Assembly (NCBI GenBank): GCA_028023455.1
Contig: JAQFVV010000012.1
Location: 3,500,023 to 3,564,022, forward strand
Length of the DNA stretch: 64,000 bases
Source: Epiperipatus broadwayi
Taxonomy: Eukaryota; Onychophora; Udeonychophora; Euonychophora; Peripatidae
Reading direction: 5' to 3'
Position numbers and translations under genes: made by a program. The notes under the pieces are model-generated. The model searched no databases and had not been told where the DNA came from. It worked only from the letters and a program-made list of their open reading frames with translations. Shown here one piece after another: positions 33,096 to 45,360 of this stretch (positions are counted from its first letter, which is position 1; each line of letters starts with the position of its first letter).

Positions 33096-35511
33096 CTTTA
33101 TGTTGTAATGTTATATATATATATATATGCTTTCATATATATACTTCTTGTTCATAAATTAAAAATCAGAAGTTTTAAATAATTTTAATAAATGTCATAG
33201 AGATTTTTATATGCTCAGATAAATGTATACAGTATAACAATTATAGTTATTTTGTTAAATCAAATTAAATAAAATATTTTCTATAAAGTTGTAAAAACTT
33301 ATTAATTCTAAATTTAGTTTAAAAGTATGTTAAGTACAATAATTAAAAGTGCAAATGACATTCTAGGAAGTAATTCATATGATTTAACTTAAAAAGACTA
33401 TTATTTCTGCTCAAAGATAAGAACTTGCAAATATGATATGGGCCAAATAAGCAGTGAACTACAGTGGATTCTCTGGAGTTATCTATAATCATCAGATCAA
33501 AGTATTCAAAATACAAGTGATGGGTCTGAATTTTACAGATAAGGTAGCTTCAAACCATATAAATAATGCTGGAAATTACATCCAGGATGATACTGCCATT
33601 ATTATTGGCTGTTGTTCTGCTGTTACTGAAAGGATTATCATTTTTCCAGATCTACATACAAGAATAGAGAAGCCATTATCTGTTTCACCCTGTCAAGCTG
33701 ACAGAGGGCAAGATCGAAAAGATAGTGCTGAGTTCCAGAAAAGAAATCATCAACATGTGAAAAACTGTGCATTGACCTATATGAATAAATCTGATGTATA
33801 ACACTACAAAAAAGTCAGCTGCCAACCTAAGACTAAAGTGTGACTTAAGCACTCTAAATGCATTTGAAATTGTGACTTAATCATTTGATAAAAAACACAC
33901 TGCAAAAGTAAACCAATACCTAAAGGACTAAATGCAAACTTTTACACTTGGACAAGAGGTATCTAGTTAATCATTATTTATCTTTGATCTAGTAAAAATC
34001 TATTCTTGAATAATTATTTGTTTAAATCTGTTTATGAGTAAGTATGGCGAGATATTACTGTGTTGTTTTCTTTAGTAAACCGTAATTTGATCGGCAATAA
34101 TTTTAAAATAATAATTTTAGAATACCCAGGTAAAGCATATTTTCATAATCACTATCATGCTACTAAAAATTGTATGTTGATTTAAAACAGTTATTTCCAT
34201 TTTATTTCAAATATAAAAAAAATTTTAATGTGGTAAATTTATAAATTATGAATGGAGTTCAGTCACACTGCATAGACAACATAGATTAAGATTTATCAAG
34301 TAGGTTTTAGATTGAGTTAGGAGAACTTTTGTTTTTGAAATAATATTAGTGATAAAAAATGGCTGGCTGTTAATCCATCAATTCAGGTTATGCTAGTTAT
34401 ATCTGGAACTCATGTAATGGATTAGTGAAATGATTGTAAAACCATTTGTGGCTGATCGTCACTTTTATTATTTGTTTAAACATTGATGTATGGTAGATAA
34501 TCAATTCCTATCATATATTATCTATTTTATTTGATACATGTCATGTTGTAATATGTTTGTGAATGCTAGTCAGTCATAAGTGATACCAAAAACTCTAAGA
34601 TCTGGTGTGCAGTAGAGTATAATTCCTACTGTATGCATATAATTTACACATGTATTTACTCTTAGATATGAATTATTGTAGTACAGATGTTATTTACTTT
34701 ATTATACAATTATTTGAGTATTTTAATTGCTTGCTAATATCTTAACCTGAAATTGAACATATAGCCACTTAATTAAATTGTTCTTCATTGATAATATTTT
34801 ATTATTCACATTTGGAAGGGTCATGTAGTCTTAGAACAGCAATAATAAGAGGTGTGAGCAATTAGATGTCTATGCAGTAAATTGGGATCCATTCAAAAAC
34901 ATCTAATGATAATAATAATCTAAATTAGAAATTATCAAATCTCACCTTTTTAAAGACATTTAAGCTACCATAGACTATATCTATGTATAAATTTAAAAAA
35001 TACTAATAAGATTGAAAAAGGTTGAGTTATCTTTAATTAATTTATATAGCAATTAAGTAAAGTGCCACCAATGTGTGTTATTTTGTATACACAAATAAAT
35101 TGTGTTGTCTCATTATTTTTGGCAGTTTGTTATCATTATTTGCAATCTATATCTTAAGTAAAATAGTTAAGAGCTTTGGGTTTCTTCCTGACCTTAGTGG
35201 GTTGTTAAAGAAAAAAATATGTCTGTGATATCAGAATGTGGAATGCATGTGTGGGATTGCTCTCAGTGATTTTCATGTGAATTGCACAATTCTGTCAGTT
35301 TCAATATATATATAATATCCAGTTTGCATATCAGATCATTATCTTTTTAAAGATAATTTAATTTGTAAGTAATCCAAATTTAATTGGCTTACAAAAGATA
35401 ATCAACTGACATAATCTCATCAATAACAACAGTATCAGTCATTTGCAATTGAATATGGTTAATTCAATTCCAAGAGAAAAAAATAAGATAAAAGACAGAA
35501 TACAAATCAAT
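33096..35511. other. No gene or classified element seen
   Basis: A+T-rich spacer. The 115-codon plus-strand frame at 33454-33801 is in slightly less AT-rich sequence, but I recognise no domain or splice context. A (TA)n run lies at 33112-33127. Confidence 0.45.
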
Positions 35512-35527
35512 CTATGAAAAACAAATA

Positions 35528-35767
35528 TTTGGAAACCAAGCACTCTTCACAAACCTGGGAGCTTAATTGTAAGTATAAGGGATTTGAACTAGATTTTCAA
35601 GTATCCTTCAACTATCCACACTATCTCATACAACTGATACACATGCCCACACACATGTAGAAAAGATAAATAATCACCAATATACATATTTTGTGCTAAT
35701 CCAGCACTCATCAGTTGATCCAGATTATCATCTCCCAGATATATATATATATATATAAACTGAGCAT

Positions 35768-35814
<47 letters not shown>

Positions 35815-36048
35815 ATCAATGCTCAGTTTATATTAAGATAGCAAATCTTCATACTTTAATGGACAGGTTTCAATTCACCCCAACCTCCAACTTTTCAGCC
35901 ATCCATATCATGAGTGCTGGTTTAGCACAAAATACTTATATTGGTGATTATTTATCTTTTTTACATGTATGTGGTCATGGGTATCAGTTGTATAAGATAG
36001 TATGGATAGTTGAAAAGTGCTTGAAAATCTAAGTTTAAATCCCCTATA
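35528..36048 (-). mobile_element. Second hammerhead SINE-like element, foldback, 16-bp target duplication
   Basis: Flanked exactly by ctatgaaaaacaaata at 35512-35527 and 36049-36064. Viewed on the minus strand it has the same termini as the element at 31204-32363: it opens with tataggggattt (an inverted partial copy, 36048-35909), followed by one complete direct unit (35908-35528) ending gtgcttggtttccaaa. The inverted part is only about 140 bp here against about 323 bp in the other locus. The unit's TA tract has expanded (35740-35755 and 35770-35811) around a small palindrome, actgagcattgat. Confidence 0.85.
35676..35719 (-). ncRNA. Hammerhead ribozyme with a core lesion (G12 to A)
   Basis: Minus strand: ATCAA, intact CTGATGA (35714-35708), a fully Watson-Crick stem II (GTGCT/AGCAC), then AAAA where GAAA is required, stem III ATATGTAT, unpaired A and TTGGT. 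Loss of the essential G12 should abolish or severely reduce cleavage. Stem I carries one A-T to G.T-type change. The helices outlived the core, so this copy was once competent. Confidence 0.7.
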
Positions 36049-36064
36049 CTATGAAAAACAAATA

Positions 36065-38429
36065 CATTTCCATGTAAAATATGATGATATATTATTCTAT
36101 CTATTGGATATTTTGTGATGCTTCCATTTAACTTCTCCTGCAGCAGTTTTTTCTGAAATACTTCAATACCATATGTAATTGTAGTCGTCTAATTGTTTCT
36201 ATCTTCAGCCATATATTTTCAATAAATGTAATCAACATATTTAAAATGACATTCATATGATTTTTATAATAAAACTGAAAGCTGCCTCTCCTCTGGGAAA
36301 CTGTGCTCATGTTCTCTAAAAATATTTTCTTTAGAAAGTTTTGTATTGGTCATTAGTTTTACATGCCTAATCCAATGAAGATGTGATGTTATAATAGTGG
36401 AATCTATAGTATTACATTAAAAATTTGAAATTTATATTAATTACTCTTACGAATTCATCTTATATTTTAAAAATTTTATCAAGTATTTTTTAAATAATTT
36501 TTTTATTATATTGAAAAAGTTTCCAAATCTATTTACCATGCAATAAATTGGATAAAGTATCAGCTATATATGCAGCCCTTTTAGTTGCAGAAGTTATTTT
36601 ATTATGATAAATACCTTACCTTTTAATATATTAAAAGTAATTGTCACACAGAATATTTGCTGAAGCCACACATTTGAGTCCATCTTTTTATTTAAAAAAA
36701 AACACTCTCTAGATGATTAAAATGGCTTACTTTACATTAAACTTTTTGGAAGATTTTTCTTTCATCACTGGTTGATAAAGAATTTGAGTTTTTTAAACAT
36801 TAATTACAAAACTAAGGGTTTTAATATATTTTGTATTCAAAACATTAAATCTGTAGATTGTTTTGGAATTGATAAGGATTGCATAATTGTCAGCATCCTG
36901 TAAATCCAGAATCCTAATCAGTTAAAATTAAAACTTTAATTATCAAACCTGCATCCTGATGTATGATTTATTAAGCCATATATAAGCAGTACCAAAGATA
37001 AAAATCAAAAAGAAACTTTGAGCAAATACACATTTTTCTATAACATCATCTTCATACCTCAGATTTTACATCTATAGTATTAATAGTTCCTCTCATAGGA
37101 ATATATGGAAACAGTATAATGTAAATAAATGTTGATGGGCAAACAGTTTTAAATGACATTATAGGCCTATTTGATTAATTTAGTAAAATATCTTGACCAG
37201 ATTAATAAAAATATATAAATCACTTTTCTGTCCCTGATACTTTTCCTGCATATTTTTGATAATAAAAGCAAAACTCTTGGTGCTTCTTCTTGATTCTTTG
37301 AAACTTAAATTCATGACTTAACCAAAAATATTCAACAAAATTTTTGAAAATACCCATGCTATAATGGATGATCATGATATTTCATGATCATGATATTTCA
37401 TGATAATTGCAGCAACCTTATCTATTCTTACTTTTAACAATTTGAACAATAGAAATATTCTAAGGTCAGATGGTACCATATTTTAAGACTTCATTTATTT
37501 CATCATAATCTGCAGTCTTTCCACTTTTAATTCATAAAGAGTTTTCTCTTTTCTAAGATGGATATCTTTGTCCAAATCTAAATAAGTAGATAAAATAAAT
37601 ATATTATTGAAAGTCAGTATCTCAATTAATGCAACTAATGATAATCAAAAGACAATCAAAATATTTTTTATCAGTTGGAAATATAATTTTCATTATATAA
37701 ATGAGTGTCATTATTGGATTTATTAAAAATGTGATGCTACTTAAACTACATATTCTGTTTTCAATGCATCAGAAATGATTAAAAGTTATCATAATCTATC
37801 AATGTCACTATCTATGAAGTTTTATTTCACAACTGACAGGCATTCAACTTCATCATTAAATACTTTATTATGTAACTCAACAGATAATACATGTTTTTTA
37901 ATCCACCAATAATTAGTTTATTATCAGAAAAATAATCATGATTCATTTTTTTTGTGAATCTACAAGTAGATTTGCTTGTATCTATACGACATTCCTTAAA
38001 ACAATTCTATGATTCAATAATGTGTCAATCCAGAAAGTCCAAATTAGCAAATTTAGTATTTAGTATTAGGATGTATTGTAGATACTTCTTAAGAATAAAT
38101 ATCAGTTTTTTGTGAATATGATTAGGCAATACCTATTTTTAATGTGACTACCATTTTACTCATTGTGTGAACAAATCTAACACCTGTATAACATATATTA
38201 CAAAATAACAATCTCTCGTATTCTGATTTTAATTATAACGTAATGCATAATATGCCATAGTTTTGAGCATAGATGTGTCGACAATATTTTATAATGATTT
38301 TTCTGTCTAAACAAAGTATTTGTGGTAGTCATCACATATTTTATGCAAAAATTTAATAGCAGCAGTTCATCTGAATTTATAGCATCATTTCCAATAATTT
38401 TTAACTGAACAAGATGCTAATGTGCAACT
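36065..38429. other. No gene seen
   Basis: A+T-rich spacer. The only structured item is a tandem duplication of a 17-base unit (gatcatgatatttcatgat) at about 37369-37405, which is also partly palindromic. Confidence 0.45.
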
Positions 38430-39190
38430 TAATATGTAATGATGATGTGTGACTTCTCCTTATACAGAGTTAGGAATCTCTCAGCAACTATGCTCAGAGA
38501 AACCTGTTAGCCACTTTGAATCCCTTTCCATTTCCTACCCCAAGTTTTCCCAAATTCTTTTCTACCCTGCTCCATTCCATTTCCACAACATAATCTTTGT
38601 CAACTCCATAGCCTTTAGATCTAAAACCCCCTTATCTTTTCCCAAACCCAGCATAAAAATCAATAAGCCACTTTCTGTATAATCACTTTGTTCATATTTA
38701 TTCTTCCACAACTTCATTATTTGTATCCTTTCTGCTTTCAGGCATTTACATTCAATTAACATATGCCTAATATTTTCTATACCTTCCTTACATAGCTTGC
38801 AGACTAAATCACCCATATTTCTCCATTTCCATGTATATTCCCTTGTTGCTAAAGATCCCATTCGAGCCTTAAACAGTAAACTACTTTTTTGCTATTATCA
38901 TAAATTGACTCGCACCCAATATTCTGTTTACTTCTATAAATATTTAAACTCTTTTTATTCTCCATACCAGCTTTCTGTCTCTCCATCTCCCTATTATTTA
39001 TTAATGCATTTATTTTTCTATATCATTCCTTAACACTAACACCCTTAATAATTCTCCTAACACAATCATCCCATCTTTTGTATAAGTATACTGACAAATT
39101 CTTTATCTATCTTCTGCATAACGCATTACCTTTCGCACCCATAGTAAATGCAGCTTTCCACTGTACTGACATCTAGTGTAAGTTAGAATA
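38430..39190 (-). pseudogene. LINE 3' end: C-terminal region with CCHC-like finger
   Basis: Minus-strand frames, chiefly 38861-38562, contain KARMGSLATREY, KWRNMGDLVCKLC, then NIRHMLIEC: a C-x2-C-x9-H-x4-C finger as found after the reverse transcriptase in many non-LTR elements. Upstream frames add SLNIYRSKQ and NREMERQKAG (38900-39030). A hydrophobic tail GLLIFMLGLG follows. Only the last 200 or so residues of ORF2 survive, i.e. a 5'-truncated copy. It differs from the LINE-A type ends, so it is a separate family. Confidence 0.78.
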
Positions 39191-40677
39191 ATCATTGATA
39201 AAGACAAAAAAACAAAAATTATTTTGAGAATGATGGTTCAGATATTTAGAGTAAAAAATATATATGCAACTATTAATCACTGGTGATGGTAGCTTATTCT
39301 AAATAGCGGTAAGGTCGAGAGTGGCTTTTGTTTGGTTGTTTTTTTAAACATTTCCCACAATTCAATTCTTTCTACTAAGACTGAAGTCTTCATATATTTA
39401 TAACTTAAAAATAAAGCAAAACTATTTATAACAAACTATAAGTTTTTACACCATTAATAAAATGTTTTTAGTATAACTACTGTTTATAAGTTAGAAAAAT
39501 ATCAATATGATAACAACGATGATTTTTAAAAAAAAAAAACACTTGAAAGAAAGACGAAATTACATATATATAGATCTTTTTCTCTTTTGCATAAAAAAGC
39601 CGTTTTAGAAGTATTAACATATCACTTTTTCAATGTGTGTATAAATAGTGACATATTTGATAAAAAGCACTTCAAAAACAAATCCCCAAGTTTCTAATAT
39701 TAAAAAATGTGACAGTTATTCTTTCACATCTGAAAAATAAATTTATTATAAAAATGAAATAAAAACATTAAACAATTATAAAACAGTTGTGTTTTATTGA
39801 CATTTTCTTTTTGAAATGATTTTCTCTTTTTTTCATTTTCTCACTTGCAAAGCAGGCTTCGTAGTAATTAATGACTTGATAGTAAAAAAAAATTTCTTGC
39901 TGAAATCTTGATATATATATAAATATCTTAAGAAGTATTTAAAATGGAGTTTCTGTGACATAAGAACCACATCAATATTATAGAGTTTAGGATTGATAAT
40001 TAGCCTGTCTAGAAATTAAAAAAGTAACAATAAAAGTTAATTATAAATAAAAATTACATGATTACTAATGGTTAGAGACCATCTTTGAATAATTCTGAAA
40101 AGCACAATATAAAAGCAATGATTCCAGAAAAATAATATTAATAGTCTTTTTATTATGATGTGAAGGATAAAAAAAAATTCTCATTATATGGACTCAAAAA
40201 TATATATTTTTAACGATAGCTCTGATCAGTGGTTTTAGCGATTTAGAATTAAATTGCTATTTAATATATTGTCTATATATATTATAACAATCAAATAATG
40301 ATTTAATGAGCGTAACCGAATGGAGATTAGATAGTGACAGACTAAACTGATAACTACCATATAATGATGATGACTCTTTATTGTCCACCCATTATTTACA
40401 ATAGCTACTAAACACAATAAATATATATTAATATATGATAATAATAATATCTAACGATAATGATGAACTTAAAGTATAACTTTGCTTATTTGGATAGCAT
40501 ATTCAATCTAAGTTTCATATTGCATAAATCAAATCAAAAGTTATTTCAGAATTTAAAATACTATACATAATAAATAAGACACTTAACATTTTAAACTTTA
40601 ATGATAAATCTTTATTATTGATATGGGTAAATAACAAAGAATTGTATTTAATCTATATATTGAGTAAATAAACAATA
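39191..40677. other. No gene seen
   Basis: A+T-rich spacer with short poly(A) runs. No motif-bearing frames or recognisable repeats. Confidence 0.45.
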
Positions 40678-41053
40678 TAATACTAAATTGTCCAAGCACT
40701 TTATCACTATAACACAATGCTTAATTTGCCACTCTTTTTTACAGTTTCGATTGCCTCAGCAACATTCTTCAGAACTACAACATAATACAAACATATGAAT
40801 ATAAATATAGATGAACAATATAATTTACATTCTATCAAAATTGGAAAGGAATAAAAATCCTTATGCTACTTTTCCACAAAATAATAATCAAAAAATAATA
40901 ATAATTATTTATAACAACTATATAATAAAATAATAATTTTATACATAAAAAGATTTTTTCAGCATCTGTTTGGTGCCCTTTTCAAATGTTAATTTACACT
41001 CTGTATACACATCTTATATTTTTATTTTACATTATTATTATTATTATTCATTT

Positions 41054-41236
41054 CTTACCCTTTTTACAGTCTATATTTGTTAATCAAAATATTTCCTATA
41101 TAATTCTATTTTTATTTTTATTTTATTTTATTCTTATAATATTTGACTCTAAGTTAATATCTTTCATATTTTACATTATTATTATTCATTTTACTAACAA
41201 TTATTATTTATAATTTATTCATTTAATAATTTTTAA
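41054..41236 (+). repeat. 183-bp direct repeat, left copy
   Basis: Nearly identical (one mismatch seen, ctatattt against ctgtattt) to 44003-44185. More diverged inverted copies of the same sequence occur at 45400-45470, 45700-45765 and 46505-46620. The left copy runs into cgatccggag and the gap; the right copy continues into PLE-C. Confidence 0.88.
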
Positions 41237-41246
41237 CGATCCGGAG

Positions 41247-41746
41247 NNNNNNNNNNNNNNNNNNNNNNNNNNNNNNNNNNNNNNNNNNNNNNNNNNNNNN
41301 NNNNNNNNNNNNNNNNNNNNNNNNNNNNNNNNNNNNNNNNNNNNNNNNNNNNNNNNNNNNNNNNNNNNNNNNNNNNNNNNNNNNNNNNNNNNNNNNNNNN
41401 NNNNNNNNNNNNNNNNNNNNNNNNNNNNNNNNNNNNNNNNNNNNNNNNNNNNNNNNNNNNNNNNNNNNNNNNNNNNNNNNNNNNNNNNNNNNNNNNNNNN
41501 NNNNNNNNNNNNNNNNNNNNNNNNNNNNNNNNNNNNNNNNNNNNNNNNNNNNNNNNNNNNNNNNNNNNNNNNNNNNNNNNNNNNNNNNNNNNNNNNNNNN
41601 NNNNNNNNNNNNNNNNNNNNNNNNNNNNNNNNNNNNNNNNNNNNNNNNNNNNNNNNNNNNNNNNNNNNNNNNNNNNNNNNNNNNNNNNNNNNNNNNNNNN
41701 NNNNNNNNNNNNNNNNNNNNNNNNNNNNNNNNNNNNNNNNNNNNNN
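41247..41746. other. Assembly gap, exactly 500 N
   Basis: Exactly 500 N, the conventional size for a gap of unknown length. The ten bases on each side are the same, cgatccggag (41237-41246 and 41747-41756). Adjoining contigs may therefore overlap rather than be separated. An open frame running through the N block is an artefact. Confidence 0.97.
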
Positions 41747-41756
41747 CGATCCGGAG

Positions 41757-44002
41757 AATGTGACTTACGTAAACTGCACTACAGGGCGCCATCTAGGCAT
41801 TTGAACCTAGAAAAATTTATAAAGTAGGCAGATACGTAAGTCAAAAAAATAAAAAAAATTTTTTTTTAAATATTTTGGTTCCGGTCGTTAGCCCATGTCA
41901 CTAGCTCAGGGAGTAGCAGAGATTTAATAATATCATATCTTATCTAATTAGATTTCAACATTAAAAAATAAATAAAATAAGCCACTGCCAGTAATTAGCA
42001 TACAAACATTTATTTATGCACATATATATAAGGTTTAAAATTACTTTAGTGATTTACATTTAAACATTTAACATTATTTTTAACTTTGATTTTACTTTAA
42101 TTTACATTGAGTTACTATTATATTATAAATTTACATTTTTAATCAAGTTCGCACAGATGGGATTATATGAACCTGTTTAATATGTTGCTATAGATCGGTT
42201 ACATAGATTTCAACGGTCAAAAACATTTCAAAGTAAACATAAACGATCAAAATACAAAGCTATTGATTACTGACAATTGCAGAGGGAAATATAAGAAACC
42301 CTCTAGTATTCATCGTAAGATACCTGCATCGTCACCAGTAACTTAAAAGACATCCGAATAAATACCTTTTAGATACTCACCGTAAGGTATCAGTATTTGT
42401 CGAATGTCTATATATTTTGATCAAATATGAAAACGCAAACATATTTAACCGATAGCCAATCTATGCAAGCGTCTATAAACAACTTAAATTTAATAGTTTT
42501 ATAGGATCGAGCCTGAATCGACTACATAGATTTGCATTTAAAAATAAAATATTCTATCCCTCTACTTAACCTTAGGCAACACATCTCGCAATCAACCGGC
42601 GCCAATCCATCTGATACATTCATGTATTCAATGTAGCATGATACGACAACACAACAATATTGTCAGGGATGTACATCTGAACAATATGTAGAAATAGAAA
42701 CGACATTGACTCTCCACCCACAGGGATGTGACATCTGTGGGCAAGTAGATCAATAAACTAAAAACTCCATAGGAATGGGCTGCGGTATTCTACCGACTTA
42801 CAAACCCATCCATAGGCAAACAGAGGGTGTGTGGCGTATATCTATAATCCTGCCCGTGGCGGATCTCATGGCTACACCTACTAATTACATAAATATATCC
42901 AATCCATTGAACCAATTCAACTACGAAATAAACAACCCAAGATTACCCTCCCTTAAATATCTTTACAAATCGATACAGCCATTCACGCCCGACTTAAGTT
43001 TAACATTTTTTTTATAATTTATTTAACGGAAAACAGAAATCATAATAAAACTTAAAGAACAAAATTAAATAAATAAATAAATAAATGGAAATGATTTTAC
43101 AAATTAAATACATTAAATAAAATTATAACCAATTAATAAATATTGTTGGTCAGATAGAATAATATTAAAATCATTTTAAATATGAAAAGTTTTTAATTTA
43201 CTGTTCATAAATTTTAAAGTTCTTACGGTTATTGAAATAGTTCATCCTCTTATATTCCTGGCCGTTTAAACGTGAATTCCCACGTCGTCCGAAGATTAGT
43301 ATCCGGTTGATTTATTTATTTATCCTTTGGAGATTTTGTTTTTCGTGTAGTTGGTCCTCATTGTATAAACGATGGCCCATTTTTTTCTCTTTCTTAGCAG
43401 AACTGAAGGGATTGAAGCTGTGCGTCTTTTTCAATCCCCCCAGCGCTAACACCTAGCTGTTACATCGTCAATAATCAATCAATTTCCAGTCACTCACTAA
43501 CTAATAATTTCCAAACTTGTCCTTTTTATATTCTGTGAAGGATTGAATTTACATTACGTCACCGATGCGATGGTCCTTTCGCTGCGGTCCGATTCCATAG
43601 GGATTTCTTCTTATTTGCTAACAGTTTCTATTGTTTTCCTATCTGACTAGTGTTTTTACATTTAAATGCTGAAGGCTGGTTTACATTTAACTAATTAACA
43701 ATCATTTCCATTTCTGATTAATTAACCTGTTTTCCAAATCAAAAATATATTTAAAGATAAATTTAAAAATATAATTTCATCTCCAAATCTTTTTTAAAAT
43801 TTAGTTTTAAAAATACCTTTTTCTTTAATAAAAATTTTATTTTAATAATTTTTTATTATCTGTGCGACTTAATATATAAGAGTTTAAGACGATATTTTAA
43901 TTTCAATTTTTAAAGAAAGTTTTTAAATGCGAACTTTTTATTTTAACTTGTTTAATAATATATATAAAAAAAACAATGTAACGAACGTCTGTGCTCGTTA
44001 CA
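41757..44002. other. GC-richer segment of unknown class
   Basis: Between the gap and the right copy of the 183-bp repeat lies sequence visibly richer in G+C than its surroundings (notably 42160-42990 and 43200-43680). It includes a short palindrome, gacttacgta/tacgtaagtc (41761-41844), and ends with the perfect inverted 8-mers tgtaacga/tcgttaca (43977-44002). The minus strand at about 42595 reads attggcgccggttg, which looks like a primer-binding site, but no paired LTRs, gag or pol are visible. An 80-codon frame at 42775-43017 has no recognised domain. Confidence 0.45.
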
Positions 44003-44185
44003 CTTACCCTTTTTACAGTCTGTATTTGTTAATCAAAATATTTCCTATATAATTCTATTTTTATTTTTATTTTATTTTATTCTTATAATATTTGACTCTA
44101 AGTTAATATCTTTCATATTTTACATTATTATTATTCATTTTACTAACAATTATTATTTATAATTTATTCATTTAATAATTTTTAA
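44003..44185 (+). repeat. 183-bp direct repeat, right copy
   Basis: Partner of 41054-41236. Here it continues without a break into the left inverted flank of PLE-C (44186-44262), whose reverse complement recurs at about 45590-45700. This copy therefore looks like the original context and the left one the duplicate. Confidence 0.88.
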
Positions 44186-44263
44186 TCTATTTTAATTTAT
44201 AATATTATTCTAAACACCTTTAATATCTTCTAATTTCAATGCTAAATTCAAATTTTAAAAATT

Positions 44264-44945
44264 TTAAAATATGAGATATAAAGTAAATACAATACATTTT
44301 AGAATTCATAAAGCAGTAAATTATTGTTCAGGTAAAGAAGATTATGTTAAACAGGTAGAATTAATTAAAAAAGAATTTATAAATAATGATTATCCATTTG
44401 AATTTATAAATGATAATATTAGATTAATGGAAAATAAGATACAATCTATAAATAATAATAAAGAAGAAAGTAGTAATAAAGTTAATTATATAGATATAAA
44501 GATAGGGGTAATTATATAGTTACAAATTTAAATAAAGTTATAGATAAAATTAATAAAAAGTTTAGTAATGTATTAAATGTCAAAGTAGTTAATAAAAGGA
44601 GAAAAAATATGATTAGTATTTTAGAAAATAAATATATTAGTATTTGTAATAAAAATTTAGATAATGAAATAAATGGCATATATGAGATTACTTGTAAAAA
44701 GTGTCAAATTAATAATATAAACATAAATTATGTTGGAGAAATGAAGAATTCAATATATAGAAGTTTGTTACAACATAAATATGATAAAAATTCACAATAT
44801 ATTTACATAAATTAAAGATAGGGTATGAGTTTAAAAGGGATTCTATAATGATGATATTATTTACAAAAAATAAATGAGGCTATTTATATTAATAATATTA
44901 AGCCAGTTTTGAATACAGATTTGGGATGGAAAAATTTTTTGATAT
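44264..44945 (+). pseudogene. PLE-C 3' coding remnant: connector and GIY-YIG endonuclease
   Basis: The first frame (44271-44519) reads IHFRIHKAVNYCSGKEDYV and NDYPFEFINDNI, the connector that follows reverse transcriptase in PLEs. The second (44609-44815) has NGIYEITCKKC and INYVGEMKNSIYRSLLQHK, the GIY and YIG halves with the conserved Arg and His. After another shift, EAIYINNIKPVLNTDLGW (about 44876-44930) supplies the Glu and C-terminus. Reverse transcriptase is absent. It is flanked by inverted repeats (44003-44262 against 45070-45770), as for PLE terminal repeats. Frameshifts make it inactive. Confidence 0.8.
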
Positions 44946-45188
44946 AAAATAAAGAATTATAAAAAATTTAGTTATATAAATCATCAGAAGAGGGATCTGC
45001 TAATAATAATATAAGCATAAAACTTAAAAAGGGTGGTACTAAAAGTTTAATGGTGCATTTTTAAAATTTGATTGTAACAGTTGAGGTTAGAAGATATAGA
45101 GGTGAGTTTTAAAAATGTGTTTAAAATAATAATATTATAGGTTAAAATAGATTTAAATCAATTATTTTATATAGCGCAAAGTTTTATA

Positions 45189-45360
45189 AACTGTAATAGC
45201 TAAACAGTATTAAGCTGTTGCACATGCGCTTTGCAGATTTTAACTTCTATCTTTTCACAAAGACTTTATCATGTGTTTGAAGTGTTTGTATTCAGTCATT
45301 TATAGTTAAAATCTGCAAAGCGCATGTGCAACAGCTTAATGCTGTTTAGCTATTACAGTT
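45189..45360. mobile_element. 172-bp MITE with 56-bp inverted arms
   Basis: Arms 45189-45244 and 45305-45360 are reverse complements with one mismatch (cagtattaag against cagcattaag). The spacer is 60 bp. The arm contains a GC-richer gcacatgcgctttgcag block, unlike its AT-rich surroundings. It interrupts the 3' flank of PLE-C, so it is younger. A TTAA lies at the right boundary (45358-45363), but the left boundary has only TATAA, so the superfamily is unsettled. Confidence 0.88.

Noticed and set aside
33454-33801. 115-codon plus-strand open frame in slightly less AT-rich sequence
   Set aside because: No domain, splice context or recognised family. Length alone is not evidence in this sequence.
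41223-41792. 189-codon minus-strand open frame
   Set aside because: It runs almost entirely through N bases of the assembly gap.
42775-43017. 80-codon plus-strand frame in the GC-richer island
   Set aside because: No motif recognised; it may be the untranslated part of an element, so it was not called a gene.
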